A stretch of DNA of 64,000 bases from Prorocentrum cordatum (GCA_963575745.1 CAUYUJ010015843.1:107501-171500), one strand, 5' to 3'. Positions 10,240-20,399 are shown, counted from the first letter of the stretch. The notes: generated from the letters alone by a model not told the origin. Translations and numbers: made by a program.

Positions 10240-10914
10240 ATCAGCGGCCGCCGGCTTCAACCTGAACAGCAACGAGCGATGGCCGCTGAAAGAGATGGCC
10301 AAGCTGGGATTGCAGCACGAGGTCGCCTACCGCTCGTGCGCCAGGGACAACATCGTATCGACGGATATGGAGAACAAGTGCAAGCTGGAGATGTACTACG
10401 ACCGCTCCATCAAGCCGTTCGACGTGGAGGGGGAATGGCAGCACTGGCCAAGGCGGATGTGAAGGCAGAGGGCTACCTCAGCCACCCCCAGGGCAGGAAG
10501 CCCGACGTGATGATGCTGGCGGTACTCTACCACCTCCATGGGGTGCTGAAGGAGAACACCGACCAAGTGGGGGCGGTTTTGGACGTGGGCGACGTGGTGG
10601 CCGTGCAGGGGGGCATGGAGGCTGGTGGAGCTGCTGGTGCTGTGGCTCCCCAGTTGAACTCGCCTCAGGCCAGGAGTTGCTTCATGATTAAGTGCATGGA
10701 CGAAGTGAAGGCGGGCAAAGTTCGTTGGATTTTGTCGACAGATCGCCACCGGAAGTTGATCGAGTCCAATGGCATGCTGAAGCAGGCGATAAAGTGGCAG
10801 AAGAAAGTAGGCCTAGTGATCGTCGTCGGCCATGCCCCCCGCTCCGAGTGCGCCTTTAGTCGTGGAGCAGGTGTCCAGGGCAAAGCCAAAGGCACAGGGC
10901 AAGAAGATAAGTGA
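10240..10914 (+). CDS. Unknown protein, 3' exon(s), one frameshift in a G run
   Basis: Strongly coding-like: third positions are almost all G or C, acidic and basic residues are balanced, and there are no simple repeats. The first part (about 10255-10435) includes NSNERWPLKEMAKLGLQHEV and YYDRSIKPFDVEG. At the G5 run near 10430-10434 the frame must shift by one base; the next frame then carries MAALAKADVKAEGYLSHPQG and continues to a TGA at 10912-10914. The last ~70 residues are rich in Lys/Arg with a hydrophobic VGLVIVVGHAP segment, and the tail is Gly/Lys-rich. The frame break in a homopolymer suggests a sequencing error or a recent lesion. AG dinucleotides just before 10240 could be a splice acceptor. 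I do not recognise the family. Confidence 0.45.
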   Translation: MSGRRLQPEQQRAMAAERDGQAGIAARGRLPLVRQGQHRIDGYGEQVQAGDVLRPLHQAVRRGGGMAALAKADVKAEGYLSHPQGRKPDVMMLAVLYHLHGVLKENTDQVGAVLDVGDVVAVQGGMEAGGAAGAVAPQLNSPQARSCFMIKCMDEVKAGKVRWILSTDRHRKLIESNGMLKQAIKWQKKVGLVIVVGHAPRSECAFSRGAGVQGKAKGTGQEDK

Positions 10915-11699
10915 ATGAGTCGCATGATTGGGAGGCTCCCGTTGTGAGCCCCCTGAATTAGTGGCTTGGGCTTTGAGCTACAGCTTTGTTTTGTTGAGAA
11001 TTACGTTTTGTGCCGTTCTATAGCTCGACACCAGTCCAACGGTCAGAGGGCCGATGACTGACGTGCGAAGCTGCCCACCAGTGGGTGGGCGCCTCGTGCG
11101 TTGCGTCCGTGCACGCACACGCGCGCAGGCCTCCCTGTCGGCAGGCCTTGTGAGGGCTCGCGAGAACTCGTAGATTGGGGTTGCGTTGTCAAGAAAAGAC
11201 AAAGAAATGAATGTGTGCGTTTGTTTATGTGAATTTTTGCGTTGTCATCCGGACTGGTTTGCGTGTCTGCTGCGTTGCCGCGCAGGGAAGTGATTCGGCC
11301 TGTGTTTGTTTCCCCTGACTTGCCCACCGCCGATTGGAGTCATGGGCGTGTCGGGGGCAAACGTGCGTGTGTATATATATATATATATATATATGTGTGT
11401 GGGCAAGACAGAGTGCGGTAGAGAGGCGAAAGCAAAACCGAATCGTGCCAGGGTATCAGGGGAGGAGTGGTGCTCACACGGTGCGATTGCGCAACGGAGG
11501 GGGTTGGGTGAGCGAGGCGGGGGCGAGTCGGCGGCGAGGCGGGGCGGGCAGGGCAGGGCAGGGCAAGGGCATGGTTTTCCCTACCTAGGCTCTGCCTAGA
11601 AGGGTTCTTATCTCTTAGCTTGAAGGGGCCGGGCAGTGGAAATCGCGCCGGGCGGTTCCCCCAGTCCCCGCCCCGCGGTTCCCCCAGTCCCCTGGGAGC
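10915..11699. other. 3' flank without a gene; (TA)n microsatellite
   Basis: Contains TATATA repeats at about 11370-11396 flanked by GTGTGTGT, and a GGGCA minirepeat at about 11535-11570. A short minus frame (11202-10978) is not convincing. Confidence 0.5.
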
Positions 11700-12192
11700 T
11701 CTAGCTTTAGCTTTAGCTTAAGCTTAAGCTTAAGCTTAAGCTTAAGCTTTAGCTTAGCTTTAGCTTAGTTTTAGCTTAGTTTTAGCTTAGCTGTAGCTCG
11801 GCGTTTCGCTTAGCGTTTCGCTTAGCTTTTCGCTTCGCGTTTAGCTTCGCTTTAGCTTAGCTTTAGCTTAGTTTGAGCTTAGCTTGAGCTCAGCTGCAGC
11901 TTAGCTTTAGCTTAGCTTTAGCTTAGCTTTAGCTTAGCTGTAGCTTAGCTTTAGCTTCGCTTTAGCTTAGCTTTAGCTTAGCTTTAGCTTAGCTTTAGCT
12001 TCGCTTTAGCTCAGCTTTAGCTTAGCTGCAGCTTAGCTTTAGCTTAGCTGCTGATCAGCTTTATCTTAGCTTTAGCTTAGCTTTAGCTTAGCGTTAGCTT
12101 AGCTTTAGCTTAGCTTTATCTTAGCTTTAGCTTAGCTTTAGCTTAGCTGTGGCTTAGCTTCAGCTTAGCTTTAGCTTAGCTTTAGCTTAGCG
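11700..12192. repeat. 11-bp TTTAGCTTAGC satellite
   Basis: About 490 bp built of GCTTTAGCTTA units of 11 bp, preceded at 11709-11755 by a hexamer version TTAAGC/AAGCTT. Point variants (GCTGTAGCTTA, GCTTCGCTTTA) are scattered. Every unit carries AGCT, so the array is dense in self-complementary tetramers. It is not the TTTAGGG telomere repeat. Confidence 0.85.
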
Positions 12193-12908
12193 TTACTGTT
12201 ACTACTAATGCTGCTTTCCTAGGGGCTCCAACTTCTAGGTAGGGTCGCACTGGGATATTTTTTTGGATTGCGGCTCTGATGAGGCTCACGACCTGTCGGA
12301 GAAGGCTGGCACTCAGCTGTCTGGCGGCAAGTGGCATCCAGCCATCGGACAGAACGGGCACCGAGGTCTCGTGAGAAGCCGATCCCCCCGCAATCCCCGA
12401 GCTCCACTCCCTTCCCCTCCTCTGGCAGCAGCCGGCGTTCAGCCGGCAGTCGGAACGGGCGCCGAGGTCTCGGGAGAGCTGCGCACGAGGATGGAGGGGG
12501 AAGTGGCCAGCGCGGGCGCGGAACATGAGCCCGGCGGGCTGAGCTCTGAACTGCAGCAGCAGGACGGCAGCAGCAGGCGTAGATGCGCAAGGACAGTGCA
12601 CACAGTGCGAGCGGCGGGGAGGTCTCCAAAAAGTGAACGGTCACTCCCTGGCCGCGGAATCGGCTGTGCAACTAAACCGCAACAGCAATCATAGAGTCGG
12701 ACATGGTTGGTCCAGCCTTCCTTACTGTGAGGGGGGGGGCAACGTTCTTCGCACCCTGCCAGAGTAGCGGGAGATGGGACGGCGAAGGATCACCACGCAC
12801 GATGACCTCAGCCTTTCCAGGGAGGGAAGGCCACTGCCAAAAGGGCTGGCACATCACTTCCGCATCCTTGGGCGCCCGGCGCTCGCGAGCACAGGCTCCC
12901 CATATTCG
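12193..12908. other. Unassigned stretch with a short internal duplication
   Basis: CATCGGACAGAACGGGCACC (about 12343) and CAGTCGGAACGGGCGCC (about 12446), each followed by GAGGTCTCG, show a small diverged duplication. A 143-codon plus frame (12263-12694) spans it without a recognisable domain. Confidence 0.35.
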
Positions 12909-13108
12909 CAGGCCTAGAGGTTGACACCAACACCAACATCGGCGGTGCGCCTCCACCGAGGAAAGAAGATCCCGATCTCGGCGATGGTGGTGATATTCTG
13001 GATTCCAGGGTGACCGAAATACTACCACCAACGCCGAAATCGAGGGTCCTCTTCCCCCTGTGGAGGCAGCCCTCTGTGTTGGTATTGGTGCCCACTTCCA
13101 GGCCTCCA
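12909..13108. mobile_element. Foldback element, ~200 bp, arms ~80 bp
   Basis: Left arm GGCCTAGAGGTTGACACCAA (12911) is inverted in the right arm, which ends GGTGCCCACTTCCAGGCCTCC (to 13107). The arms continue inward (CACCAACATCGGCGG / TTGGTATTGG and CTCCACCGAGG / TGTGGAGGCAG), so nearly the whole element folds back. CATAT just outside each end (12901 and 13110) may be a target-site duplication. Confidence 0.65.
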
Positions 13109-13539
13109 ACATATGTCTCCCTGGCGACACCTCTCGGGAGGAAGATGATGAGGAGGAGGAGGAGAAGAAGGAGGAGGAGCGGGGGACTCGAGCGCCTCTG
13201 GAAAACGCCTCCTTGTGGGCGGCGGGTGGCATCTGCCGGCTCTGCTCGCGGCCGCTATGGCCAGCCTCTGCCCCACCAGCGGGTCCAGGCAGGCAACAGC
13301 GGGAAGCACGTGCGGCACAGCCCTGCCTTACCCTGCCCCGCTCCCCTCCCCCCTCCCCTATCTTCGGGCGATCGCAGGCATGGACTAAAGGGGGCGTGGA
13401 TTAGCGACGGGTCCCGTTCCAATCGGGGAAACGCAGATTTCCACCGCCGAACGCGGCCGCGCTGGCCGAACGAGGCGGGAAGCACGTGCGGCACAGCCGT
13501 GCCTTACTCGAGGAAGAACAAAACGCGTAAACCAAAATT
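13109..13539. other. Unassigned; repeated GGGAAGCACGTGCGGCACAG
   Basis: GGGAAGCACGTGCGGCACAG plus CC(C/G)TGCCTTAC occurs at 13300 and 13479. The CCTGCTCCCCTTCC motif near 13727 resembles the sequence following the first copy. This indicates local duplication; no gene is seen. Confidence 0.4.
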
Positions 13540-13672
13540 TTGGGCGCTCCGCGCGGATTTCTTGGATCCGCGCATGGGCCCCCCGGCGGCGCCTTCGGCG
13601 CCGCCCCGGGCGCGCTCCGCGCGCCAGGAAGGGAGGTAATTACAGCGCGAATCCGAGAAATCCGGGCGGAGC
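13540..13672. mobile_element. TIR element, family A, intact copy
   Basis: Left arm GCGCTCCGCGCGGATTTCTT then GGATCCGCGC; right arm GCGCGAATCCGAGAAATCCG then GGCGGAGCGA. The arms are ~30-bp inverted repeats with few mismatches. Interior: GGCGGCGCCTTCGGCGCCGCC hairpin core. This is the best-preserved copy of the family and defines its ends. Length about 130 bp; no ORF. Confidence 0.7.
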
Positions 13673-13802
13673 GACAAAAGTTTAACTATGTGCTTGTGGT
13701 TCCGTTATTCTTCTTCTACTTGCCTTGCCCTGCTCCCCTTCCCCCCCTCCCATATCCTTGTGGAAGTCGATTCATAGAAAGGAAGCGTGCTGCCAATTAA
13801 TT

Positions 13803-13868
13803 TCCAGATGTCTAAAACATGTTTGAAACATGTTTCAAGCATGTTTGAAACCTTTTTAGAACATGTTT
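13803..13868. repeat. ACATGTTTGAAAC short repeats
   Basis: Overlapping ACATGTTTGAAAC and GTTTCAAGCATG motifs give direct and inverted repeats over ~65 bp of AT-rich sequence. Confidence 0.6.
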
Positions 13869-13924
13869 TACAGTTCAAACACATGTATTACTTCAATGAC
13901 CGCATTGTTAGAGTGTCCATTGTC

Positions 13925-14100
13925 ATTCAGGAGGGGAAAAAAGCACACAGACACAATGAATAGTCCACTCCCAGGAAGATATGGGAACATATGGGAAGTG
14001 GGGGGGAAGACAAAGCCTCAGAAGATATGGGAAAAGATGGGGAATCCTTTCTTTTATCTGTGTGTATTTATTTGTGTGCCCCAGGGCCCCTTTCAGTCAT
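13925..14100. mobile_element. Dispersed element, family M, copy 1
   Basis: Begins AGGAGGGGAAAAAAGCACAC, contains ACAATGAATAGTCCACTCCC, a GATATGGGAA/AAGATGGGGA core, and ends TGTGTGCCCCAGGGCCCCTT. It matches 14291-14460 and 59445-59615 along its length. The ends are weakly inverted (GGGG...ACACACAGA against TCTGTGTG...CCCC). Non-coding. Confidence 0.65.
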
Positions 14101-14290
14101 GGCGTCCACAACCCCATCCAGCACATCATCCACGGGCGGAGGCACGTGGCACCTGGCTGGCGGGAGGGGGGGGGGGCGGGCGGGAGGGGCCCCCCGCACG
14201 TGCTCGGCGCGCGACGGGTGCCGCGTGGCCCCCCCCCCCGGCGGGGGCGTCACGCGGGGCCCCGGCGTCGCCAGGGCCGGCCGCGCTCTG

Positions 14291-14460
14291 GCCAGCATCA
14301 GGAGGGGAAAAAACACACAGACACAACGAATCGTCGACTCCGTGGAAAACGTGCGAAAGTATGGGAAGTGGGGGGGAAGGCAGGAGCCCAGGAAGTATGG
14401 GAAATTGTGAGAATCCTGTTGTTTGTGTCTATTTCTTTGTGTGTCCCAGGGCCCCGTCAC
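14291..14460. mobile_element. Dispersed element, family M, copy 2
   Basis: Starts TCAGGAGGGGAAAAAACACA, continues ACGAATCGTCGACTCCGTGG, and ends TGTGTGTCCCAGGGCCCCGT. It sits ~360 bp after copy 1. The GC-rich sequence between them (14100-14290) has no recognised gene. Confidence 0.65.
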
Positions 14461-15001
14461 AACAGAAAAGCAGATCACGGCGGCACGCTCGGCGCCTGTG
14501 CAAGTCGCGCGTGCAGCCGCAAAGAGCGAGGGAAGCAGGCGGCGCCGGCGGGCCGCGCGAGAAAGGGCGGCTCCGCTCGCTCCCCACACCTCCCTCTCCA
14601 TACTGCTGTCGCCGCACCAGGGAGCCCTAGGGAGGGGAGAGCACAGGGGAGGTGGACGCGCACGCGCGCACGTGCGCTCTCAAGACACACACACACACAC
14701 ACGGGTGGACCTAAACGAAAACGATGGACAACGAAAACGAAACGAAAACGAAAACACACACACACACACACGCGCACGACGAAACGAAATCACAACGACC
14801 AATGGCTGGATGGATGGTTGACCCCGGCACCACCAGGCTCCGAGAGCCCAGGCACCACGGCACCTGCGGCCCTCCGAGAAGGGCAGGAGAGGATGAGGCG
14901 GAGAGGGCAGGTCCGGCCCCGTGCCCCCGTTAGCGGGAGTGGCCCCCTCGCACCACGTCGGCTCGCCCTTTGGCAGGGGAGGGGCCTCGGCTGGCCAGGC
15001 C
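14461..15001. other. Unassigned; CA- and AACGA-rich microsatellites
   Basis: (AC)n at 14686-14702 and 14755-14772, with GAAAACGA repeats between. The rest is GC-rich with open frames on both strands and no recognisable domain. Confidence 0.4.
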
Positions 15002-15075
15002 TAAGTCGGGCCTGTCCCTCCACAGGAGGAATATTCAAAAATAGTATTAAAAAAATAGTCTCGGGACTTTTTTAA
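15002..15075. mobile_element. TIR element, family H, left end only
   Basis: AAGTCGGGCCTGTCCCTCCA then CAGGAGGAATATTCAAA matches the left ends of the complete copies at 42312, 42589 and 56021. The right end is missing; a CCT tract starts at about 15090. Confidence 0.6.
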
Positions 15076-15089
15076 AAGTATTTGTTGAC

Positions 15090-15345
15090 CATGTTCTCGT
15101 CCTCTTCCTTCTCCTCCTTCACCTCCTCGATCCCCCTCCTCCTCCTCCTCCTCCTCCTCCTCCTTCTCCTCCTTCTCCTCCTCCTCCTTCTCCTCCCTCA
15201 CCTCCTCGATCCCCCTCCTCCTCCTCCTCCTCCTCCTCCTCCTCATCCTCCTCCTCCTCCTCCTTCCCGTCAGAACTATCCTCCTCCTCCTCCTCCTCCC
15301 CCTCCTCCCCCTCCTCCGTCTTCTCCTCGATCCTGTCTTCGAGAC
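15090..15345. repeat. CCT tract
   Basis: CCT/CTT triplets; CTCACCTCCTCGATCCCCC recurs near 15118 and 15195, so a ~77-bp block was duplicated inside the tract. Confidence 0.85.
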
Positions 15346-15544
15346 GGCCCCGGCCCCGTCAGGGTACCGCGGCTTCGGGGAGCACCCCAGCGACAGGGCC
15401 ATCTCCGCGATCTTCTCCCTGCACTTCGGTGGCAGCTCTCGCGGACCCAAGTCCTCGGCACGGTCGTCCCAGGAGCCTGCTCGGGTCAATGCCCGCCTCC
15501 TCGTCGGGGGGGGGGGGGGGGGCGAGGCAGGGTTCCAGACCTCC
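15346..15544. other. Unassigned GC-rich segment between tracts
   Basis: Lies between CCT and GGA tracts of opposite strand polarity; contains a G-run near 15507-15521. No gene recognised. Confidence 0.4.
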
Positions 15545-15690
15545 GACGATCTGGAGGAGGAGGAGGAGGTGCAGGGAGGAGGAGGAGGAGGGAGGAGGAG
15601 GAGGGAGGGAGGAGGAGGAGGAGGAGGGGGATCGAGGAGGAGGAGGAGGAGGAGGAGGAGGAGGAGGAGGCGGAGGCGGAGGCGCGGCGT
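15545..15690. repeat. GGA tract
   Basis: GGA triplets with GGAGGGA variants; opposite strand polarity to the CCT tract 200 bp upstream, so the two could pair as a long inverted repeat. It contains GGATCGAGGAGG, the inverse of the CCTCGATCCCCC motif in the upstream tract. Confidence 0.85.
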
Positions 15691-16469
15691 GCCTCCGGGG
15701 CCCGTTGTCGGGCCCCGGTGCCCTCAAACCCAGACCCCCTTTGCGTCGTGAAGAAGGCACGGCGGGAGGTTTCTCCATCGTCGTCATCTTCCTCCTCTCC
15801 TCATCCTCCTGGCGCGCATTTGGCGCGTCGTAGCTGTCTGTCTTGTCGCGCGTTTGGCGCCTCCTGTCCGCCAGCTAACGCGTTTGGCGTAGCTCGCACG
15901 CTCGCCAATGGTCTTGCCCACGCGCGCTTTTCGTATGGCTGCTTCGCTTCGGCCCCCGGGGGCCCCTTGCCGGGCCTCGGGACCGTCAAGAAACGACATC
16001 GGGATGAAGAAATATATGGTCCCGCCCGACGGTGGCGCTCGACACCTTCGGAGTTTCGGGCGGCAGGGCCGTCTCCCTCTCACTCGGGGCAGCGTCCATC
16101 AGTACATCCACACACCGTGAAACTCATTTGCCCCCATGCCGTCGTAATAAACCGGCCCCAGGGAAGGGGTCCAGACCTCCGGGGGTCGAAGTGTTGAAAA
16201 GATCGCGGCGTCGGGGGTCTGGGAACAGTGATCCGGGACGCAATTCCCCCCCCCCTGGGGGAAGGGTTTCTCAGAAGGTCTAGAGCCGCGGATCTAGCCT
16301 TACATTGCGACGTGCCCAGCCCAGATGCGCCGAGTGGAAAGAGAAGGGGGACCCAATTGGTGTGGATGGTAATGCAGGGGCCGGCAGTTGTCGTGCAAGT
16401 TGCGTACCATGTGCGTGCGAGTTGCACGTTTCATAGGACAGCCACAGAAGGACAAGAAGTGAGGATCCC
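15691..16469. other. Unassigned, TTTGGCGCGTC/GCGTTTGGCG motifs
   Basis: GCGCATTTGGCGCGTCG, CGCGTTTGGCGCC and CGCGTTTGGCGTAGC repeat between 15812 and 15893. No gene, domain or RNA recognised. Confidence 0.35.
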
Positions 16470-17640
16470 CCCCAAAGATGGCGACACCCCGCTCTGATCT
16501 GAGCAGCACGGCAGTAAGCTGGCCTTAATGAGCCCACGACAGTGGCGACAGTTTGCAGTTCGCACTCCCCCAGGGAAGGCGAGATCCCACTCTGATATGG
16601 ACAGCACTGCGCGAGCTGGCCCCTCTCAGCAGCCCTCCAAAGCTACGGCAGCTTCGCAGTTCGCAGTCCCCCCCAGAAATGGCCACGCTACGGTACTCCG
16701 CTTGAACCCCCAGCAGTCGAAAGCGGTTGCTTTCGCAGCTCGCAGCCCCCAGAGGGAGGGCGAGGTCTAATCAGCGTTCGTTCAGGACGTCACTGCGCTG
16801 GCCTCCTCAGCAGTCATCGAACGTGGCGACAGTGTCGCAGATCGCAGCCCCTAGTGATGGCGAGGTCAAATCTGAGTCTGCATATGACGTCATTCCGCAC
16901 CCCCCTCAGGGACGGCGAAGTCTAATCTGAGTTTACGTCTGACGTGACTCCACTGGCCCCCCCAGCAGCCCTCGAAAGTGACAACAGTTTCGCAGATCGC
17001 GGCCCCCCAGGCATGGCAATGTCTAGTCTGAATTTGCTGCCAGTGCCCACTACGCTGCCCCCCACCCTGCAGCCTTCGAAAGTGCCGACAGTTCTGCAGT
17101 TCGCAGCCCCCGAGGGATGGCAAGGTCTACCCATTACGCTGCCCCCCCCCCCCGCAGCCTTCGAAAGTGACGACAGTTTCGCAGTTCGCAGCCCCCTTGG
17201 GATGGCGACGTGTAGTTTAAATCTGCGCTCGGTACCGACTGAGCTGCCCCCCCCCGCAGCCTTTGAAGGTGAGCATTTCGCGACCCTAAAGAGATGGCAA
17301 GGGCTAATCCACATTTGCGGCTGGTGCACATCAAGCTGGCTCCCCCAGCAGCCGTCGAACGTGTGGACAGTTTCGCAGTCCGCAGCCCCCCAGGGATGGC
17401 GAGGTCGAGTCTGCGCGAGGTCGAGTCTGCGCTCGGCACCCACGAAGCTAGCCCCCTTCCCGCCAGCAGGCCTCGAACGTTGCGAGAGTTTCGCAGTTCG
17501 CAGCGCCCCAGGATGGCGAGGTCTAATCTGAGTCTGCGTGCGGCACCAGCTGAGCTAGCCACCCCCAGCAGCCCTCGGAAGCTGGGTCGGTTTCGCAGCT
17601 CGCGGCCCCCCAGCGAGCCACCCAGGCAGGGCGGCGAGGT
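16470..17640. repeat. ~105-bp satellite, about 11 units
   Basis: Each unit contains AGCAGCC.TCGAA, a GACAGTTTCGCAGTTCGCAG core, CCCCC, GGGATGGCGAGGTCTAATCT and GAGTCTGCGCTCGG. Units vary in length (deletions near 17130 and 17250). Frames on both strands translate the repeat (CELRNCRHF on the minus strand) and are not genes. Confidence 0.8.
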
Positions 17641-18074
17641 AGGAGGCAGGCTGGCAGGCAGGCCGGAGCGGAGGGGAGGCGGGACGCGGGAGGAAAAGGA
17701 GCAGAGGCCGCAGCGCCCTGTGCAGAGCGAGAGCCCGCCGCAGGAGGGCCGGGAAAAGCCAGGTCGGAGAATGCCTTGGGGGGTACAGTCAAAAGCCCCA
17801 ATGAGGAGGCGCGACTTTGCTCAGGGTGCCCTTGCGTCCTTGCTCTTCTTTGCTCTTGCGTCCTCGAGGTTTTCGTCGTCCGCCGCCCCAAACAATCCCA
17901 GCTTCGGCCTCCAAGGCTCTTGCGTCCTTGCCGCGCGTCCTTATGAAGGGTTTTGACCGTGGCGAGCGTGCGGGCGCGGCGGAGAGGAGGCGAGGGCCCG
18001 CCAGCACGCGAGGGCCGGGAGCCACCTGGGAGGGCTGCGAGCCGCGCGCGGGGTCCGCGAGCCGACGGCCAGGG
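17641..18074. other. Unassigned stretch
   Basis: No recognised gene. GC-rich and purine-rich at its start; CTTGCGTCCTTGCTCTTC/CTTGCGTCCTCGAG repeats at 17830-17865. Confidence 0.4.
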
Positions 18075-18475
18075 GCGGAGGGAGGAGGAGGAGGAGGGAG
18101 GAGGAGGAGGAGGAGGAGGGGGAGGAGGAGGAGGAGGATGAGGAGGAAGGAGGAGGAGGAGGAGGAGGAGGAGGAGAGGGAGGAGGAGGAGGAGGAGAGG
18201 AGGAGGAGGAGGAGGAGGTGAGGAGGAGGAAGGAGGAGGAGGAGAGGAGGAGGAGGAGGAGGAGGAGGAGAGGAAGGAGGAGGAGGAGGAGGAGGAGGAG
18301 GAGGAGGAGGAGGAGGAGGGAGGAGGAAGGAGGAGGAGAGGAGGAGGAGGATAGGAGGAGGAGGGGAGGATAGGGGAGGAGGGAGGAGGAGGAGGAGGGG
18401 GGAGGAGGAGGGAGAGGAGAGGAGGAGAAGGAGGAGGAGGGAGAGAGGGGGGAGGCGGAGGAGGGAGGAGGATGA
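18075..18475. repeat. GGA tract, ~400 bp
   Basis: Longest GGA block in the window, with GGAGGGA, GAGAGGAGG and GGATAGG interruptions. It encodes spurious Glu/Gly/Arg-rich and Ser/Pro/Leu-rich frames. Confidence 0.9.
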
Positions 18476-18571
18476 GGGCGGGAGGGAGGAAGGAGCCCAC
18501 GCGCGAGGTCTGCGAACCGACGGCCAAGGGCGGAGGGAGGAGGGCGGAGGGAGGAGGGAGGGCAACGAGGG

Positions 18572-18846
18572 ATGGAGCAGGGCGGGGCATCTCCCTCGGG
18601 GGGTGTGCCGCTTCTCGTGCTCGTCCTGTCGCTCTTTTGGCTCGCTCTCTTCTTCGTGAAGGTAAACGGCCAGATTGTTGGCGACAGCGCCACGGCTGCC
18701 CCCTTTACGAGCGCCGGTCGTAGCACAAGTCTCCCGAATCACCGCGGGGTCCGTCTCACGCCGCGGGTTCCAGAGTGCGCGGAACGTATGCTGTTACCTT
18801 GGGAGGGGCAACGAGGGAGGGAGGAGGGGACGAGGGAGGAGGGAGG
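18572..18846 (+). CDS. Possible first exon with signal-anchor sequence, truncated by gap
   Basis: An ATG at 18572 gives a short polar lead, then VPLLVLVLSLFWLALFFVKV, a clear hydrophobic helix, then an ordinary polar stretch (NGQIVGDSATAAPFTSAG). This is what an N-terminal signal peptide or membrane anchor looks like. The frame runs into the 100-N gap, so its end is unknown. It begins within 100 bp of a GGA tract. No family recognised; chance hydrophobicity cannot be excluded. Confidence 0.3.
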
Positions 18847-18946
18847 NNNNNNNNNNNNNNNNNNNNNNNNNNNNNNNNNNNNNNNNNNNNNNNNNNNNNN
18901 NNNNNNNNNNNNNNNNNNNNNNNNNNNNNNNNNNNNNNNNNNNNNN
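18847..18946. other. Assembly gap, exactly 100 N
   Basis: A run of 100 N, the usual placeholder for a gap of unknown size. The left flank is GGGAGG-rich and the right flank CCT-rich, so the missing sequence is probably a purine/pyrimidine tract. Confidence 0.95.
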
Positions 18947-19255
18947 TAAGCAGCGAGCCTGTTGTATTAGTCGTTGATCCTCTTCCTCCTCCTCTTCCTC
19001 CTCCTCCTTCCTCCCTCTCTCCCCCCCCCCTCCCTTTTCTCCCTCCTTTTCCATCCCTCCCTTTGCCCAGGCGAGGTCGGTCGTGAGTGGACCAAGGGCG
19101 CCCACTATCTCCAGGGCGAGACAAGCCGAGGGCTCAGCTCGGTCGGAGCTGCAGAGAGAGAGAGAGAGAGAGGGCCCACGACCCCCGACATCGCGATTTG
19201 CACCAAACGCGGACCCGCAGCCTCGGCGTGCTCGTCGAGAGCATAGGGGGAGCGG
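18947..19255. other. CCT-rich flank and (AG)n
   Basis: CCTCTTCCTCCTCC at 18975-19060 and (AG)n at 19152-19172. No gene seen. Confidence 0.6.
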
Positions 19256-19378
19256 AATAGCGAAGAGGAGGAGGAGGAGGGGGAGGAGGAGGAGGAGGAG
19301 GAGGAGGAGGAGGAGGAGGAGGAAGAGGAGGAGGAGGAGGAGGAGGAGGAGGAGGAGGAGGAGGAGGAGAGGGGCTGA
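19256..19378. repeat. GGA tract
   Basis: About 120 bp of GGA triplets on the plus strand with one GGAAGA interruption. Confidence 0.9.
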
Positions 19379-19591
19379 GGAGAAGGATGGTTACATTTAT
19401 CGGGATATCTGCTCGTTCCCTCTCCACACCGCGCCCTCGAAACCCGCAGGAGGAGACGGAGGACGAGCTGACGGAGACCTCCAGCCAGTAGGCCCCTCTC
19501 ATCGTGCAGAGTCGCCACTCGTCAGTGGGCTCCTTGACGGGCGCCAGATTGCGAAGAAAACATCGGCATAAGTATATAGACTTTTGCACGT

Positions 19592-19680
19592 CCATGCGGC
19601 TTTCTTCGATCGGCGCCGGCCCCCCCACCCCCGCCAGATGCGGGGGCCAGAGGCGCCGCCGTGCCCTCAAACTCCGGCAG
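19592..19680. mobile_element. TIR element, family A, diverged copy
   Basis: GTCCATGCGGCTTTCTTCGA then TCGGCGCCGG and a C7 run match the left arm of family A. The right end is less clear. Confidence 0.4.
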
Positions 19681-20178
19681 GACATGTGGAAGTCTATGTG
19701 AATACAGGTGTTGTTGCTTCCCCACAGCCCATACGCTGTCTACTGGCAATCTCGCCTCGGTTGAGCGCCAGGACTCGCGCACGCCCCGTTAGCTCCTGGG
19801 CGGGCTCGATGCCAGCCCGTCTTTTGCACTCTTTTGCACCATCACAGAGCTGTGATGCCTCGTCCCCTTCCTCTATTCGGCCCAGTCCTCCACCTCCTTC
19901 CTTTCAAAACACGAGAATCTGCGATGCCGTCCACTTGCCTGTCTGGACAGCCGTTTTCGCGAAGGCTGTGCAGGTCCTGGCCGTCCCACACGGGGCTGGA
20001 GCGTGTGTCGGTGGCAGCGCGGGGGGGGATAGGCTCAGGGAGGGCACGCGTCGACCCCCGATCGCCCACTCATCGCCGAGAAGGGGCCCGATAGCCCGCC
20101 CCGTCCAGGAACGCTCGGTCACGCTCTCAGGGGCCCGGCGTCGATTGAGCGCGGCGATGGGGGGTCGATGCTTCCCTT
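19681..20178. other. Unassigned stretch
   Basis: No gene, RNA or repeat recognised; open frames on both strands lack domains. Confidence 0.4.
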
Positions 20179-20365
20179 GACGAACCAACAACACACACCC
20201 ATACCCATAGGGGGGTCGGAGAGGGCTATGGGTGCGTGTTGTCGAATGGGGGTCCCCGCTCGAACGGGAGCGTTCCCCAGGGTCCGACAACCCGCACCCA
20301 TGCCCATAGCCAGTCCTCCTCCCAACGACCCCCCTATGGGTATGGGTGTGTGCTGTTCGTTCGTC
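20179..20365. mobile_element. Foldback element, 187 bp, near-perfect 40-bp arms
   Basis: Left arm 20179-20218 begins GACGAACCAACAACACACAC; right arm 20326-20365 is its inverse with 2 mismatches in 40. A second nested inverted pair lies inside (GGCTATGGGTGCGTGTTGTC at about 20223 and CGACAACCCGCACCCATGCC at about 20285). Nearly the whole element can fold into one hairpin. No ORF; no other copy seen here. Confidence 0.75.
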
Positions 20366-20399
20366 ATCCCTCCCGTGAGCCGGTGCCCGCATGGCGTTA

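Noticed and set aside
11700-12192. Telomeric repeat
   Set aside because: The unit is TTTAGCTTAGC, not TTTAGGG, and the array is internal and degenerate.
15082-18742. Long Pro/Ser/Leu/Glu/Gly frames over 15.1-15.8 and 17.5-18.7 kb
   Set aside because: Translations of CCT and GGA tracts on both strands.
18847-18946. Frames that read through poly-X
   Set aside because: They cross the 100-N gap and have no sequence support.
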